This document shows positions 34,248-43,666 of a stretch of 64,000 nt of DNA, in pieces; positions within the stretch are counted from its first letter, which is position 1, and each line of letters opens with the position of its first letter. The DNA is from Streptococcus thermophilus (GTDB lineage: Bacteria; Actinomycetota; Actinomycetes; Mycobacteriales; Mycobacteriaceae). The stretch covers positions 1,364,001 to 1,428,000 of the forward strand of contig UYIL01000003.1 of assembly GCA_900618065.1 (NCBI GenBank). Reading direction: 5' to 3'. A program made the translations under genes and the position numbers. The notes under the pieces were generated by a model, which worked only from the letters and a program-made list of their open reading frames with translations, searched no databases and was not told the DNA's origin.

Positions 34248-35378
34248 ATGACGAACCACAACCTCCCTGAATTCACCGTTACGAAGAACGAGAATCCGAA
34301 GAGTGCGCAGGAGCGCGCGGAGATTCTGGAAAACCCCATGTTCGGTAAGAAATTCACCGACCACATGGTTTCCATCGATTGGACTAAGGATCAGGGGTGG
34401 CACAACGCGCAGGTGCGCCCGTATGAGAATGTCTCCTTCGATCCGGCATCGATGGTGTTCCACTACGGTCAGGCCATCTTTGAGGGGTTGAAGGCGTACC
34501 GTCACGCCGACGGCACCATCGTGACTTTTCGGCCGGAGCAGAACGCGCGCCGCATGCAAAACTCGGCGCAGCGCCTAGCTATGCCGGAGATTCCAGAGGA
34601 GCTGTTCATCGAGTCGCTGCGCCAGCTGGTTGACATCGACCAAGAGTGGGTCCCGGCCGCCGGCGGCGAGGCCGCGCTGTACCTGCGCCCATTCATGATC
34701 TCCACCGAGGTCGGTCTAGGCGTGCACCCGGCTGACTCCTACACATTCTTCGTCATCGCGTCCCCGGCTGGCGCGTACTTCTCCGGCGGCGTCAACCCGG
34801 TCAAGGTGTGGATCAGCGACGAGTATGTCCGCGCCGCGCCGGGTGGCACCGGCGCAGCCAAATTCGCCGGTAACTACGCAGCGTCCCTGCTGGCTCAGGC
34901 ACAGGCCGAGGAGAAAGGCTGTGACCAAGTGGTGTGGCTCGACGCGACCCAGCGGACCTACATCGAGGAGATGGGCGGCATGAACCTCATGTTCGTCTAT
35001 GGCTCTACCGACAGCAGCGAGGGCGTCAAGGTGGTCACCCCGGAGTTGTCAGGTTCGTTGCTCCCCGGCATCACGCGCGACTCACTCTTGCAGGTTGCAC
35101 GCGACCTTGGCTTTGCGACGGAAGAAGTGCGCATCACAGTCGACGACTGGCGCAACGATGTCGAGTCGGGTGCAATGACCGAGTCCATGGCATGCGGCAC
35201 TGCCGCAGTGATCACCCCAGTCGGCCACGTTGTGGGCAATGACGTGGACTTCACTGTCAACGGCAACGAAGCCGGGGATGTCACCATGGCGATGCGTGAG
35301 CGTCTCACCGCGATCCAGCGCGGTGAGCACGAAGATACCCACGGTTGGCTGCGTACCCTGGTGCAGAGCGCTGACTAA
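34248..35378 (+). CDS. ilvE: Branched-chain amino acid aminotransferase
   Basis: A 376-residue class IV PLP aminotransferase that makes leucine, isoleucine and valine from their 2-oxo acids with glutamate. The PLP lysine is Lys205 in [37 protein letters not shown] and [15 protein letters not shown] are family signatures. The start is set by the leaderless-type promoter. The last four bases overlap the convergent cobT end. Confidence 0.95.
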   Translation: MTNHNLPEFTVTKNENPKSAQERAEILENPMFGKKFTDHMVSIDWTKDQGWHNAQVRPYENVSFDPASMVFHYGQAIFEGLKAYRHADGTIVTFRPEQNARRMQNSAQRLAMPEIPEELFIESLRQLVDIDQEWVPAAGGEAALYLRPFMISTEVGLGVHPADSYTFFVIASPAGAYFSGGVNPVKVWISDEYVRAAPGGTGAAKFAGNYAASLLAQAQAEEKGCDQVVWLDATQRTYIEEMGGMNLMFVYGSTDSSEGVKVVTPELSGSLLPGITRDSLLQVARDLGFATEEVRITVDDWRNDVESGAMTESMACGTAAVITPVGHVVGNDVDFTVNGNEAGDVTMAMRERLTAIQRGEHEDTHGWLRTLVQSAD

Positions 35379-36427
35379 AGCACAGGTTCGTCGCCGCCGG
35401 TATAGCTGCTGAGGTATTGATTGTCAGGGTGCTGGCTGGACTGAGCGCGCATCTCGTCGCGCACCAAGTCCACAGCGGCCTTGACTAGGGGAAGGGTGGC
35501 AGCTCCGCCTGCTCCTTGCCCTGTCGTCATGTCCAGCGCCGCCACCGGTGTGAGGTCGAGCGCTTGGAGGCAAACCAAGTGGCATGGTTCCGGACTCACC
35601 TGTCCGGCGAGGAGCCACTCCTTCGTTCCCGGGGCGAGGCGCTCGGCGGTGTAGGCGGCGACGGCGGTATAAGCGCCGTCGATAAGCACTGGCGTGCGGC
35701 GTACCGCGCATTGCGCAATGAACGCGGTGAGCGCGACGAAGTCCGGCGCTGAGATGGCCCGCAACACTTCGGGGACATCTTCGCGCTGGTCGCGGACGCG
35801 GAACATCGCGTCGCGCACGGCGGTGACTTTTGTCTTCCACACTTCGTCATTGATGCCGCTACCGCGGCCGACGGCAACAGCCGGCTCCGTGAAGGTGAAT
35901 GTGCCCATGACCGCTGCGGCGACAGTGGTGTTTCCCACGCCGAGGTCACCGACAACGATGAGATCGCTGCCGGAGTCGATCTCGTTGTCCGCGGCGGAGA
36001 TACCTATTTGGGCGGCACGCTCGAACTCTTCGGGGCTCATGGCATCTTCGACATCGATGGAGCCCGACGGGGTGTCCACGTTGACATCGATAAGCCGCAC
36101 AGTGGCCCCTGCATGCCGAGCGAGCGCGCACGCAGGTGCTGCCCCGGATTGAATTTCCTGCGCTTGCACCGCAGATGCATCGGGAGTGAACGCAGAGACA
36201 CTGCGCTGGGCAACACCGTGGCTGCCGGCGAAAACGACCACTCGCACGGTGCCCAGTGACCTCGGCGGGGCTTCACCTTGCCGCCCAGCAACCCAGGCAC
36301 CGATGCCCGCAAAACGGCCGAACGACAGCCCGCGCGGATTCTGCGTCAACGCGGACTGCACCGCAGCCTCCGCAGACGCGTCAGGGGCGGGAACCGGATC
36401 AAACGCGAGCGAAAGGGGAGTGGACAC
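35375..36427 (-). CDS. cobT: Nicotinate-nucleotide-dimethylbenzimidazole phosphoribosyltransferase
   Basis: A 350-residue enzyme that makes alpha-ribazole phosphate for the lower loop of cobalamin. [20 protein letters not shown], the phosphate-binding [14 protein letters not shown], and [12 protein letters not shown] near the end, with the family's catalytic glutamate expected late in the chain (SPEPCHL region), identify it. The GTG start is behind AGGAGGG. It lies 12 bases after the DUF3043 gene on the same strand. No other cobalamin genes are in the window, so it may serve salvage of the lower ligand. Confidence 0.9.
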   Translation of the reverse strand: MSTPLSLAFDPVPAPDASAEAAVQSALTQNPRGLSFGRFAGIGAWVAGRQGEAPPRSLGTVRVVVFAGSHGVAQRSVSAFTPDASAVQAQEIQSGAAPACALARHAGATVRLIDVNVDTPSGSIDVEDAMSPEEFERAAQIGISAADNEIDSGSDLIVVGDLGVGNTTVAAAVMGTFTFTEPAVAVGRGSGINDEVWKTKVTAVRDAMFRVRDQREDVPEVLRAISAPDFVALTAFIAQCAVRRTPVLIDGAYTAVAAYTAERLAPGTKEWLLAGQVSPEPCHLVCLQALDLTPVAALDMTTGQGAGGAATLPLVKAAVDLVRDEMRAQSSQHPDNQYLSSYTGGDEPVL

Positions 36428-36439
36428 GACTGGGCCCTC

Positions 36440-37180
36440 CTAGACCTTGGAGCCGAGAGCGACCTGTGGCTTTGGGGTGCGCCAGTTGCGCGGTTGCGAC
36501 GCACGGGAGAATGCGTACATTCCCAGGCCAAAGCCGGTGTCGTTCTCCTCAGGGAACTTCTCCTTGACGGCCTTGTTGGCCTTGCGGCCGATGATGAACG
36601 CCTCTGCCAACACCGTCGCAATGAAAATCATCGACAAACTCGACAGCACCGCAGCCATCTGCGGCACGAACTGGCCGATGAGCATAATCAGCAACATTAC
36701 AAACGCCGCCGGCATGATGTAGTTGGAGATGAAACGGCGCGAATCAACCCAGTCGCGGACGTATTTGCGCACCTTTCCCTTGTCGCGGTCCATGAGGTAC
36801 GCCTCTTCTCCGGCGTCCATCTTGGCCTGCATCTCCTTGTTCTGCGCGCGACGCTGAGCACGCTCCCGCTTCTTGTAGTCCTTCCACTCTTCCTTGGACA
36901 TGGACTTCTTCAGTTCTTTACGCTTCTGCGCAGCCTGCGGAGTAGACATCGCATTCGGGTCGCGGATCACCCCGCGCTTGACCTCTTGGTCATGGCGCTT
37001 CGGTGTAGGGCGGCCCTTTGGCGGGGTGTAGCCCTTGGGCAGCTGCTTCTCTGGTGCATCCGTGGCGCGGTCGGTGCTCGTAGTGCTCGTCACATCGGAC
37101 TTGTGTTCAGCAAGGTCGACTTTGGTGGAGCCGCCAGCCGCGGCATCGGACGCGTCAGTTTTCTGCCAGGGAAGTTTCAC
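36440..37180 (-). CDS. DUF3043 family membrane protein
   Basis: A 246-residue protein beginning at GTG behind TAGAGGG. The first 130 residues are hydrophilic and strongly basic (KGYTPPKGRPTPKR, KRKELKKSMSKEEWKDYKKRERAQRRAQ). Two membrane helices follow (around NYIMPAAFVMLLIMLIGQF and LSSLSMIFIATVLAEAFIIG), then a cytoplasmic tail with EENDTGFGLGMYAFSRASQ. This is the family's usual plan. It is conserved next to ltsA and the HesB gene in corynebacteria. Function is unknown. Confidence 0.87.
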   Translation of the reverse strand: MKLPWQKTDASDAAAGGSTKVDLAEHKSDVTSTTSTDRATDAPEKQLPKGYTPPKGRPTPKRHDQEVKRGVIRDPNAMSTPQAAQKRKELKKSMSKEEWKDYKKRERAQRRAQNKEMQAKMDAGEEAYLMDRDKGKVRKYVRDWVDSRRFISNYIMPAAFVMLLIMLIGQFVPQMAAVLSSLSMIFIATVLAEAFIIGRKANKAVKEKFPEENDTGFGLGMYAFSRASQPRNWRTPKPQVALGSKV

Positions 37181-37208
37181 GCCCTCTAGGCTACAAGGCC
37201 TGTTTCAG

Positions 37209-37352
37209 TCACGGCGAAACAGGGTCAACCGGTTCGTGCAGCTTGACGGCCTTGATAGCGTCGCCTGCCGGGGCCTGGAATACAGCTGGTGTGGATGGTG
37301 TTGCATGCGGTAGACATCCGCGCCTTCGCCCCACGTTAGGGTGCACTAGCAT
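37209..37352 (-). CDS. Possible small protein or gene remnant, 47 aa
   Basis: In the gap between the DUF3043 and HesB genes a leftward frame ends with FQAPAGDAIKAVKLHEPVDP before a TGA at 37209-37211. Over its last 30 codons nearly every third base is G or C and the residues are protein-like. Starts at ATG 37352 (47 aa) or GTG 37334 (41 aa) are possible, but the first part is Arg/Cys-rich and poor. It may be the tail of a decayed gene. Confidence 0.22.
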   Translation of the reverse strand: MLVHPNVGRRRGCLPHATPSTPAVFQAPAGDAIKAVKLHEPVDPVSP

Positions 37353-37424
37353 CCGCTCCGGCTCGGGGAGTAGGCTCGGTCCCCGACACTGCAACACGGC
37401 CACAATTGGCCAAGGAGATGTTTT

Positions 37425-37769
37425 ATGACTGCACCGACTTCCACGACCGGCGTCAAGCTGACCGACGCAGCTGCAGCTAAGGCGAAGGCACTGCTGGACC
37501 AGGAAGGCCGCAACGACCTGTCTCTGCGCATCGCCGTGCAGCCGGGCGGCTGCGCAGGGTTGCGCTACCAGCTCTATTTCGACGACCGTGACCTCGACGG
37601 CGACAAGGCTGATGTGATCGGCGGCGTGCGCCTCGTGGTGGACAAGATGTCGGTTCCTTACCTTATGGGCGCGGAAATCGACTTCGCGGATACGATCGAG
37701 CAGCAGGGTTTCACCATTGACAACCCGAACGCCGGTGGCTCCTGCGCCTGCGGCGACTCTTTTAACTAG
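37425..37769 (+). CDS. HesB/IscA-type iron-sulfur carrier protein
   Basis: A 114-residue A-type carrier that delivers iron-sulfur clusters to target enzymes. The three invariant cysteines are in PGGCAGLRYQ and the C-terminal GGSCACGDSF. Length is normal. TAGCAT (37348-37353) is a possible -10 about 70 bases upstream, and AAGGAG precedes the ATG. It is divergent from the DUF3043 gene and close to the LipA and Rieske genes, which need such clusters. Confidence 0.93.
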   Translation: MTAPTSTTGVKLTDAAAAKAKALLDQEGRNDLSLRIAVQPGGCAGLRYQLYFDDRDLDGDKADVIGGVRLVVDKMSVPYLMGAEIDFADTIEQQGFTIDNPNAGGSCACGDSFN

Positions 37770-37806
37770 ATGGCCGTAGGGCCGAAGAGCCCCTGACGTA
37801 AAGAAT

Positions 37807-37846
37807 GCTCCCCACCAGGTAGGCATCTACCAGTGGGGAGCGTTTT
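37807..37846. terminator. Terminator between the HesB gene and ltsA
   Basis: GCTCCCCAC pairs with GTGGGGAGC (37833-37841), with an inner stem GGTAG/CTACC. GTTTTGCG follows on the plus strand. It sits between the two converging genes. Confidence 0.8.
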
Positions 37847-37866
37847 GCGTGTGCGAGTCGGCCGAG

Positions 37867-39789
37867 TTAGAGCTTCACCGGATAATCGCGCTGCTCAATG
37901 CCGGGATCGATGCGGTGCTCGACGAAGATGCCGTGCCAGACCATGAACGCCAACACTGTCCAGAGGCGACGCGAATGGTCGGAGACACCATCGCGGTGCT
38001 CCTTGAGCATCTCCTCGACCTCGTGCTTGTTGAAGATATCCTCGGTCTGGGACTCGCGGATGGTTTGCTGGGCCCACCCGTAGAGTTCGTCCCCGGCGAG
38101 CCAGTGGCGCATGGGCACGGGGAAACCGAGCTTCTTGCGATGCAGGACGTGCGGCGGGACGATCTGTTCCATAGCCTTGCGTAGAGCGTATTTGGTGGTT
38201 CCGTTGGCGATCTTCAGGTCGTGAGGGATAGTCTCAGCGACGTTGAATACTTCCTTGTCCAAGAATGGCACGCGGAGTTCGAGGGAGTGCGCCATGTTGA
38301 TCTTGTCGGCCTTGACCAGAATGTCGCCGCGCATCCAGGTGAACAGGTCTAGGTGCTGCATGCGCGCGACCGGGTCCATCGCAGCGGACTCGGCGTAGAT
38401 CGGAGCGGTGACCTCGCGGTGGTCCCACTCGCGTTTCGCCCAAGGCAGCACGCGGCGCAATTGGTCGTAATTGAACGAGCGCGCGTTGCCGTAATAGCGG
38501 TCTTCCATCGGCGTCGTTCCTCGCTCGAGAAGGGACTTGCCTTTCATGCCCTCAGGCAGGATCTGGCTGAGTCGGTTAAGGCCCTTGAGCAGGGGGTCCG
38601 GCATCTTCTCGAACGGTGCGAGAGACAGCGGTTCCTTGTAGATGGTGTAACCGCCGAAGAGCTCGTCCGCGCCCTCACCAGACAGGACCACCTTGACGTG
38701 CTTACGTGCCTCTTGCGCCACGAAGAAGAGTGGAACAAGCGACGGGTCAGCCACCGGGTCGTCGAGGTACCACATGATCTTCGGGATGGACTCGGCGTAT
38801 TCCTCGGGTGAAACGATCTTGACAATGTGCTCGACGCCGATCGCCTCCGCCGACTCGGCGGCGACGTCGACTTCGGAATATCCCTCTCGCTCAAAACCGG
38901 TGGTGAAGGTCAACAGGTTCGGGTTGTGTCGCTTGGCCAAGGTGGCGATTGCGGTGGAGTCGATGCCGCCGGAAAGGAACGAGCCGACAGTCACATCTGC
39001 ACGCATGTGCTTAGCGACGGAGTCCTCGAGGGCGGCGGCAATATCGTCGAAAAGCTTCTGCTCTTCGCCCTTGATAACGGGCGTGACATTGAACTGGGGC
39101 CGGAAGTAACGCTCCGCGATGACCTCACCGCCGGGGGACAGCGTAGCGGTGCACCCGGATTCGAGACGGCGAATGCCGGCGTGGAGCGACTCCGGCTCCG
39201 GGACGTACTGGAGGTCGACGTAGTGCTCAATAGCGCGCTTATCTAGCGACAGATCCAACCCCAACTCCGGAGCCATCTCCAGGATGGACTTCTTCTCCGA
39301 GGAAAAGACGGTGCCGGCATCTGTGGTGGCGTAGTAGAGGGGCTTAATGCCGAACTGGTCGCGAGCAGCGAACATGACCCGGTCCTCAGTGTCCCAAATG
39401 GTGAAGGCGAACATGCCGCGGAGATGGTTCACCACCCCCTTGCCCCAGTGGTGGTACCCGACCACGATGGTCTCGGAATCGCCCTCAGTGTTGAAGGTGT
39501 AGCCGAGGGCAGAGAGCTCTTCGCGCAGTTCGATGTAGTTGTAGATCTCGCCGTTGAAGGTCAGCGCGTAGCGTTGCGGGCTATCGTCCGGACCCCAGCG
39601 CAGCGGCTGGTGGGAGTGCTCGAGGTCGATGATGGCCAGGCGGTTGAAACCGAAAACTGCGTCATCGTCGTTCCACGTTCCGGCAGCGTCGGGGCCGCGG
39701 TGGTGGAAACACGGCAGGGCCCGCTCGGCGGCCGCGACGAAGCGGGCAGCGTTCGAATTGCTGCTGAGCATTGCGAGAAGACCGCACAT
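37867..39789 (-). CDS. ltsA: Glutamine amidotransferase of the asparagine synthase type (LtsA)
   Basis: A 640-residue class II amidotransferase. Cys2 (MCGLLAML) is the glutaminase nucleophile after methionine removal. The N-terminal domain has HRGPDAAGTW and FNGEIYNY; the synthetase domain has the ATP loop SFLSGGIDSTA and LSGEGADELFGGY. It resembles AsnB, but the corynebacterial gene in this neighbourhood (beside ctaC) is ltsA, which amidates meso-diaminopimelate of peptidoglycan and affects lysozyme sensitivity in Corynebacterium glutamicum. The assignment to ltsA rests on synteny; true asparagine synthase remains possible. Confidence 0.88.
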   Translation of the reverse strand: MCGLLAMLSSNSNAARFVAAAERALPCFHHRGPDAAGTWNDDDAVFGFNRLAIIDLEHSHQPLRWGPDDSPQRYALTFNGEIYNYIELREELSALGYTFNTEGDSETIVVGYHHWGKGVVNHLRGMFAFTIWDTEDRVMFAARDQFGIKPLYYATTDAGTVFSSEKKSILEMAPELGLDLSLDKRAIEHYVDLQYVPEPESLHAGIRRLESGCTATLSPGGEVIAERYFRPQFNVTPVIKGEEQKLFDDIAAALEDSVAKHMRADVTVGSFLSGGIDSTAIATLAKRHNPNLLTFTTGFEREGYSEVDVAAESAEAIGVEHIVKIVSPEEYAESIPKIMWYLDDPVADPSLVPLFFVAQEARKHVKVVLSGEGADELFGGYTIYKEPLSLAPFEKMPDPLLKGLNRLSQILPEGMKGKSLLERGTTPMEDRYYGNARSFNYDQLRRVLPWAKREWDHREVTAPIYAESAAMDPVARMQHLDLFTWMRGDILVKADKINMAHSLELRVPFLDKEVFNVAETIPHDLKIANGTTKYALRKAMEQIVPPHVLHRKKLGFPVPMRHWLAGDELYGWAQQTIRESQTEDIFNKHEVEEMLKEHRDGVSDHSRRLWTVLAFMVWHGIFVEHRIDPGIEQRDYPVKL

Positions 39790-40148
39790 AGGTGGGGAGC
39801 TCCTTATAAGAATTGAGTAAGACTGGCTCCACCCACAATAGATCCGTGAGGCCCCGTTGAGTCGATTGGTGTGGCACCACCTTTAGCCCGTCCCCGTTAG
39901 GGGTGCAACTTCCGGTTGATATTCTTCCGGGTAACTGTGACCGTAATTACGCCTGGGAGAAGTATGTGGCGGATCTGCTCCCTGTGAGTGCAGGTGACCG
40001 GCAGGTACAGCCCGCCTGTGGAGACCCGGAGAAAGCCATTTCGGACTGCGGCCGAAAACGCGGGCACCATGCAGGTTAAACATGTGGCGTCGATCCTCTA
40101 TTCTGACTGGGTAGGAATATTCTGTGTGGATAGGAAGGCTTTACACAC
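39790..40148. other. Divergent ltsA/ctaC intergenic region
   Basis: A 359-base stretch without a convincing gene. It holds both promoters. TGTGA-CCGTAA-TTACG at 39936-39951 is half of a GlxR box (first half perfect, second 3 of 5). GTAATTAC (39943-39950) is an 8-bp palindrome inside it. TATTCT (40098-40103) could be a -10 for ctaC. CTCCTTATAAG beside ltsA is its ribosome-site region read leftward. Confidence 0.4.
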
Positions 40149-41240
40149 GTGGATACGGCAAAAAACCGTGGCCTAGCCAAGAAGCTCGGTCTTGCTGGGG
40201 TCATCGCTCTAAGCGGCCTGGGTCTTGCGGGCTGTGAGGTCGCACCGCCGAGCGCGCTCGGCTCCCTGCTCGACATGGGATGGCCGGACCCCGTCACCCC
40301 CGAAGGTGTCAGCATGTACAACTTCTGGGTGTGGGTCTGGCTCGTTGCCTGGATCATCGGCATCATCATGTGGGCCATCTTCATCTATGCGGTCTTCGCG
40401 TGGAACAGCAAGCGTCGCCAGAAGCAGGGCCGCGGCGAGTTCCCGAAGCAGCTGCAGTACAACATCCCGCTGGAACTGGCGCTGACCATTGTGCCGATCC
40501 TGATCGTCATGGTCCTGTTCTTCTTCACGGTCCAGGCCCAGACCAAGGTGGTTGCACTGGACAAAGAACCGGATGTCACTGTCGATGTCACGGCGTTCCA
40601 GTGGAACTGGAAGTTCGGTTACGCAGAGGTCAAGGGTGACCTTTCCCCAATCGGCGGCGACTACGACGGCAGCGATACAGAGCGCCAGAAGCTGGCCGAC
40701 GAAACCAAGACTGACGATGAGAACATGGTCAACGGCAACCCGATTCACGGCCAGTCGTCGAACGACCAGTCTTACCTCAACTACAACCTGATCGAGACTG
40801 TTGGCTCCACTGAGGAAGTTCCGGTTCTGGTTCTGCCGACCGACACCGCGATCGAGTTCCGTCTCGCGTCCAGCGATGTGAGCCACTCCTTCTGGGTTCC
40901 GGAGTTCCTGTTCAAGCGCGACGCTTACTCCCACCCGGAGATGAACCAGCAGGAGCGCAGCTTCCAGATCGAGGAGATCACCGAAACCGGTGCATTTGTC
41001 GGTCGCTGTGCTGAGATGTGCGGTACCTATCACGCAATGATGAACTTCGAAATCCGCGCGGTCACGCCGGACCAGTTCCGCCAGTACATGGAATTCCGCC
41101 ACAACAACCCCGAGGCTTCCAACTCCGAGGCCCTCAAGGCCATCGGCGAGGAGCCGTTTGCAACGTCCACCCGCCCGTTCAACTCCGACCGCACCGGTAC
41201 GCGCGACGGAAACAACGCCGTCGAGAACGTCGGCATTTAA
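40149..41240 (+). CDS. ctaC: Cytochrome c oxidase subunit II (lipoprotein)
   Basis: A 363-residue aa3 oxidase subunit that takes electrons from the bc1 complex through its CuA centre. The GTG start gives a lipoprotein signal with lipobox GLAGC (Cys29). Two membrane helices follow (NFWVWVWLVAWIIGIIMW and ELALTIVPILIVMVLFFF). The CuA domain has SHSFWVPEF and CAEMCGTYHAMM with the two copper cysteines. An extra charged insert (SDTERQKLADETKTDDEN) lies between, as in actinobacterial forms that dock onto cytochrome cc. It forms an operon with ctaF 19 bases on. Confidence 0.95.
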   Translation: MDTAKNRGLAKKLGLAGVIALSGLGLAGCEVAPPSALGSLLDMGWPDPVTPEGVSMYNFWVWVWLVAWIIGIIMWAIFIYAVFAWNSKRRQKQGRGEFPKQLQYNIPLELALTIVPILIVMVLFFFTVQAQTKVVALDKEPDVTVDVTAFQWNWKFGYAEVKGDLSPIGGDYDGSDTERQKLADETKTDDENMVNGNPIHGQSSNDQSYLNYNLIETVGSTEEVPVLVLPTDTAIEFRLASSDVSHSFWVPEFLFKRDAYSHPEMNQQERSFQIEEITETGAFVGRCAEMCGTYHAMMNFEIRAVTPDQFRQYMEFRHNNPEASNSEALKAIGEEPFATSTRPFNSDRTGTRDGNNAVENVGI

Positions 41241-41259
41241 GAGAGGCTAGGTACACATC

Positions 41260-41691
41260 ATGGGTGCAGGATCAAAGGTCTTCTACGGTATCGGCGTCTT
41301 CCTCGCGATTATTGCGGTGCTCTACGCCCTCGGGACGAACTTCGTCGGCGACGACGCGTACATGGGTGGCTACGAGTGGGCCGGCGGTGTGGCTCTTGTG
41401 CTTGCTACTGCCTTTTCCTTCATGCTCGGCGGCTACCTCCACTTCACTGAGCGCCGCATCGACATTCTTCCGGAGGACTGGGAGGAGGCCGAGGTTGAAG
41501 ATGGCGCTGGTGTTCTGGGCTTCTTCTCCCCGAACTCCGTCTGGCCGATGGTTATGGCTGGTGGCATCACGCTGATGGCTTTCGGCATCTGCTTCTGGGA
41601 GCTGTGGCTTTTGGCCCTCGGTGTCGTCGTTCTCGTCTGGGGTGTCACCATGCTGAACCTCCAGTACGGTATCCCCCGCGAAAAGCACTAG
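41260..41691 (+). CDS. ctaF: Cytochrome c oxidase subunit IV, actinobacterial type
   Basis: A 143-residue protein with four hydrophobic helices ([53 protein letters not shown] and [16 protein letters not shown]) and a central acidic loop ([17 protein letters not shown]). This is the actinobacteria-specific fourth subunit of the aa3 oxidase. It follows ctaC and is followed by a terminator. Confidence 0.93.
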   Translation: MGAGSKVFYGIGVFLAIIAVLYALGTNFVGDDAYMGGYEWAGGVALVLATAFSFMLGGYLHFTERRIDILPEDWEEAEVEDGAGVLGFFSPNSVWPMVMAGGITLMAFGICFWELWLLALGVVVLVWGVTMLNLQYGIPREKH

Positions 41692-41722
41692 GAACTCACT
41701 CCTCGAGCGAGGACAACCTCCG

Positions 41723-41750
41723 CCCCTACACCCTGTGGTGTGGGGGTTTT
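41723..41750 (+). terminator. Terminator of ctaC-ctaF
   Basis: CCCCTACACC, loop CTGT, GGTGTGGGGG: a 10-bp stem with one G-T pair, followed by TTTTCGCTTTT. It begins 31 bases after the ctaF stop. Confidence 0.88.
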
Positions 41751-42127
41751 CGCTTTTCTATTGGGGTGGACCAACCTTTTGATCCATGGTGCGAGGGGTC
41801 ATCCGAAAGTTGTTAGAGGTGTACGTTTCCGCAGGCGGAACATGTGAATCCAGTCACACATGGGAACTATGGATCCTGAGGCGTGCTCACGCTTTTCGGT
41901 GTTGTGGCCTTGGGTGAATGCCGGTTTGTTATCGGAGGGGTTTCGGGGCGAGCGATGACCTGCACGGATGAACGTCGTAACGCGCCGCGAAATTGTTCCC
42001 GAACCATTTCGGTGCTGCGACACGCGGAATGGGGGCGAAAATACGGGCATCTCCCTGAAGTGCTCACATGGAAAACTCGGGGGTAAACAAGGTGACTTTA
42101 GGGTTTAAAAGCGGGATACTAATACGC
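41751..42127. other. Regulatory region before ctaE
   Basis: A 377-base stretch between the ctaF terminator and ctaE with no convincing gene. It contains the perfect GlxR box at 41843-41858 and a small hairpin (TTCCGC/GCGGAA near 41826-41839). GATACT lies 7 bases before the ctaE GTG. Short ORFs on both strands here have no protein-like composition. Confidence 0.5.
41843..41858. promoter_or_regulatory. GlxR (CRP-type) operator upstream of ctaE-qcrCAB
   Basis: TGTGA-ATCCAG-TCACA is a perfect match to the cAMP-dependent GlxR consensus of corynebacteria. GlxR is known to control respiratory genes in Corynebacterium glutamicum. The box is about 285 bases upstream of ctaE, so a distal promoter is implied. 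Confidence 0.75.
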
Positions 42128-42748
42128 GTGACGACTGCAACAACGAACCCAGGTATGGCGACCTCGCCCGACCGTTTGCCTGTGCTGAACCGACCCAACA
42201 TGGTCAGCGTCGGAACGATCGTGTTCCTCGCCCAAGAATTGATGTTCTTCGCCGGCTTGTTCGCGATGTACTTCACCTCGCGCGCAAATGGCATGAAAAC
42301 AGGTGATTGGGCTGTTCAAACCGATCACCTCAACGTTCTCTTCGGAACGATCATCACCGTCGTGCTGGTGACTTCCTCGGTCACATCTCAGCTCGGTGTG
42401 TTCGCCGCGGAGAAGGGTGATGTCTTCGGGCTGCGTAAGTGGTTCACCGTGACAATCGCCCTGGGCGTGATCTTCCTGGGCCTAGTCGCCTACGAGTGGG
42501 CTGAGATGGTCATGCATGGTGTAACCCCGCAGGCAAGCGTTTACGGCTCGGTGTTCTACATCATCACCGGCTTCCACATGGCGCACGTGACTGCTGGAAT
42601 CATCGCGTTCTGCATTGTCATGGCCCGCGTAGCCAAGTCGAAGTTCACCCCGGCGCAGGCCACTGCTGCCATGGTGACCTCCTATTACTGGCACTTCGTC
42701 GACGTCATTTGGATCGGCGTGTTCGTTACTCTCTACCTCGTTCAGTAG
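42128..42748 (+). CDS. ctaE: Cytochrome c oxidase subunit III
   Basis: A 206-residue five-helix subunit of the aa3 oxidase. The GTG giving MTTATTNPGM is chosen over the ATG at 42068, because family members begin here (NRPNMVSVGTIVFLAQELMFFAGLFAMYF). The C-terminal half has TGFHMAHVTAGI and SYYWHFVDVIWIGVF, the family signatures. GATACT 7 bases before the GTG may be a leaderless-type -10, though it lacks the first T. It is first of ctaE-qcrCAB. Confidence 0.94.
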   Translation: MTTATTNPGMATSPDRLPVLNRPNMVSVGTIVFLAQELMFFAGLFAMYFTSRANGMKTGDWAVQTDHLNVLFGTIITVVLVTSSVTSQLGVFAAEKGDVFGLRKWFTVTIALGVIFLGLVAYEWAEMVMHGVTPQASVYGSVFYIITGFHMAHVTAGIIAFCIVMARVAKSKFTPAQATAAMVTSYYWHFVDVIWIGVFVTLYLVQ

Positions 42749-42817
42749 CTGCGTGCCCGAGTTCGCTCTCGCACACCGCAAACCGATTGAACATCTGATT
42801 TCGCTAAAGGGAACAAC

Positions 42818-43666
42818 ATGGATAACACCCCCAAGAAGGCGCGTAACCGCCGCAAGCTGCGCAGGTCCGCTGCCGGCGCGATGGCGTTGACGTTTGGTCT
42901 CACGGGTGCCGGCCTGCTTGCCTCCGCACTGACTCCGGACGCACAGGTCGCCACCGCCCAGCGCGACGACCAGGCAATGATTCAGGAGGGCAAGGACCTC
43001 TACGACGTGGCCTGCATCACCTGCCACGGCGCCAACCTCCAGGGCGTCAAGGACCGTGGCCCGTCCCTGATCGGTACCGGCGAAGGTGCCGTGTACTTCC
43101 AGGTTCACTCCGGCCGCATGCCGATGATGTCTAATGACGCTCAGGCTGAGCGCAAGAAGCCGCGCTACACCGAGGCGCAGACCCTGGCCATCGCCGCCTA
43201 TGTTGCAGCCAACGGTGGCGGCCCGGAGCTGGTCTACAACGAGGACGGCTCTGTTGCTATGGAGGAGCTGCGCGGCAAGAACTATGACGGCCAGATTCAA
43301 GCTGAGGATGTTGCACGCGGTTCGGAGCTCTTCCGCTTGAACTGCGCTTCCTGCCACAACTTCACCGGCCGTGGTGGCGCGTTGTCGTCCGGTAAGTACG
43401 CCCCGGTCCTGGACCCTGCCAACGAGCAGGAGATCTACCAGGCCATGCTGACCGGACCGCAGAACATGCCGAAGTTCTCCGACCGTCAGCTCACCGCGGA
43501 CGAGAAGAAGGACATCATCGCTTTCATCAAGTCCGCCAAGGAGACACCGAGCCCCTCGGGTTGGTCGCTTGGCGGTATCGGCCCCGTTGCTGAGGGCCTT
43601 GCAATGTGGATCATCGGTGTCACCTTGGTCGGCGCCGCTGCAATGTGGATTGGATCGCGCTCATGA
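42818..43666 (+). CDS. qcrC: Diheme cytochrome c subunit of the bc1 complex
   Basis: A 282-residue cytochrome cc. An N-terminal helix with twin basic start ([20 protein letters not shown]) exports and anchors it. The two heme sites are CITCH (residues 66-70) and CASCH (176-180), with axial methionines in RMPMMS and NMPKF regions. A C-terminal helix ([20 protein letters not shown]) anchors the end. With two hemes it replaces a mobile cytochrome c and passes electrons straight to CtaC. Its stop overlaps the qcrA start (ATGA). Confidence 0.95.
   Translation: MDNTPKKARNRRKLRRSAAGAMALTFGLTGAGLLASALTPDAQVATAQRDDQAMIQEGKDLYDVACITCHGANLQGVKDRGPSLIGTGEGAVYFQVHSGRMPMMSNDAQAERKKPRYTEAQTLAIAAYVAANGGGPELVYNEDGSVAMEELRGKNYDGQIQAEDVARGSELFRLNCASCHNFTGRGGALSSGKYAPVLDPANEQEIYQAMLTGPQNMPKFSDRQLTADEKKDIIAFIKSAKETPSPSGWSLGGIGPVAEGLAMWIIGVTLVGAAAMWIGSRS

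Noticed and set aside
41799..42086. Short ORFs on both strands in the ctaF-ctaE gap
   Set aside because: No codon bias, ribosome site or protein-like composition; the region is better explained as regulatory DNA.
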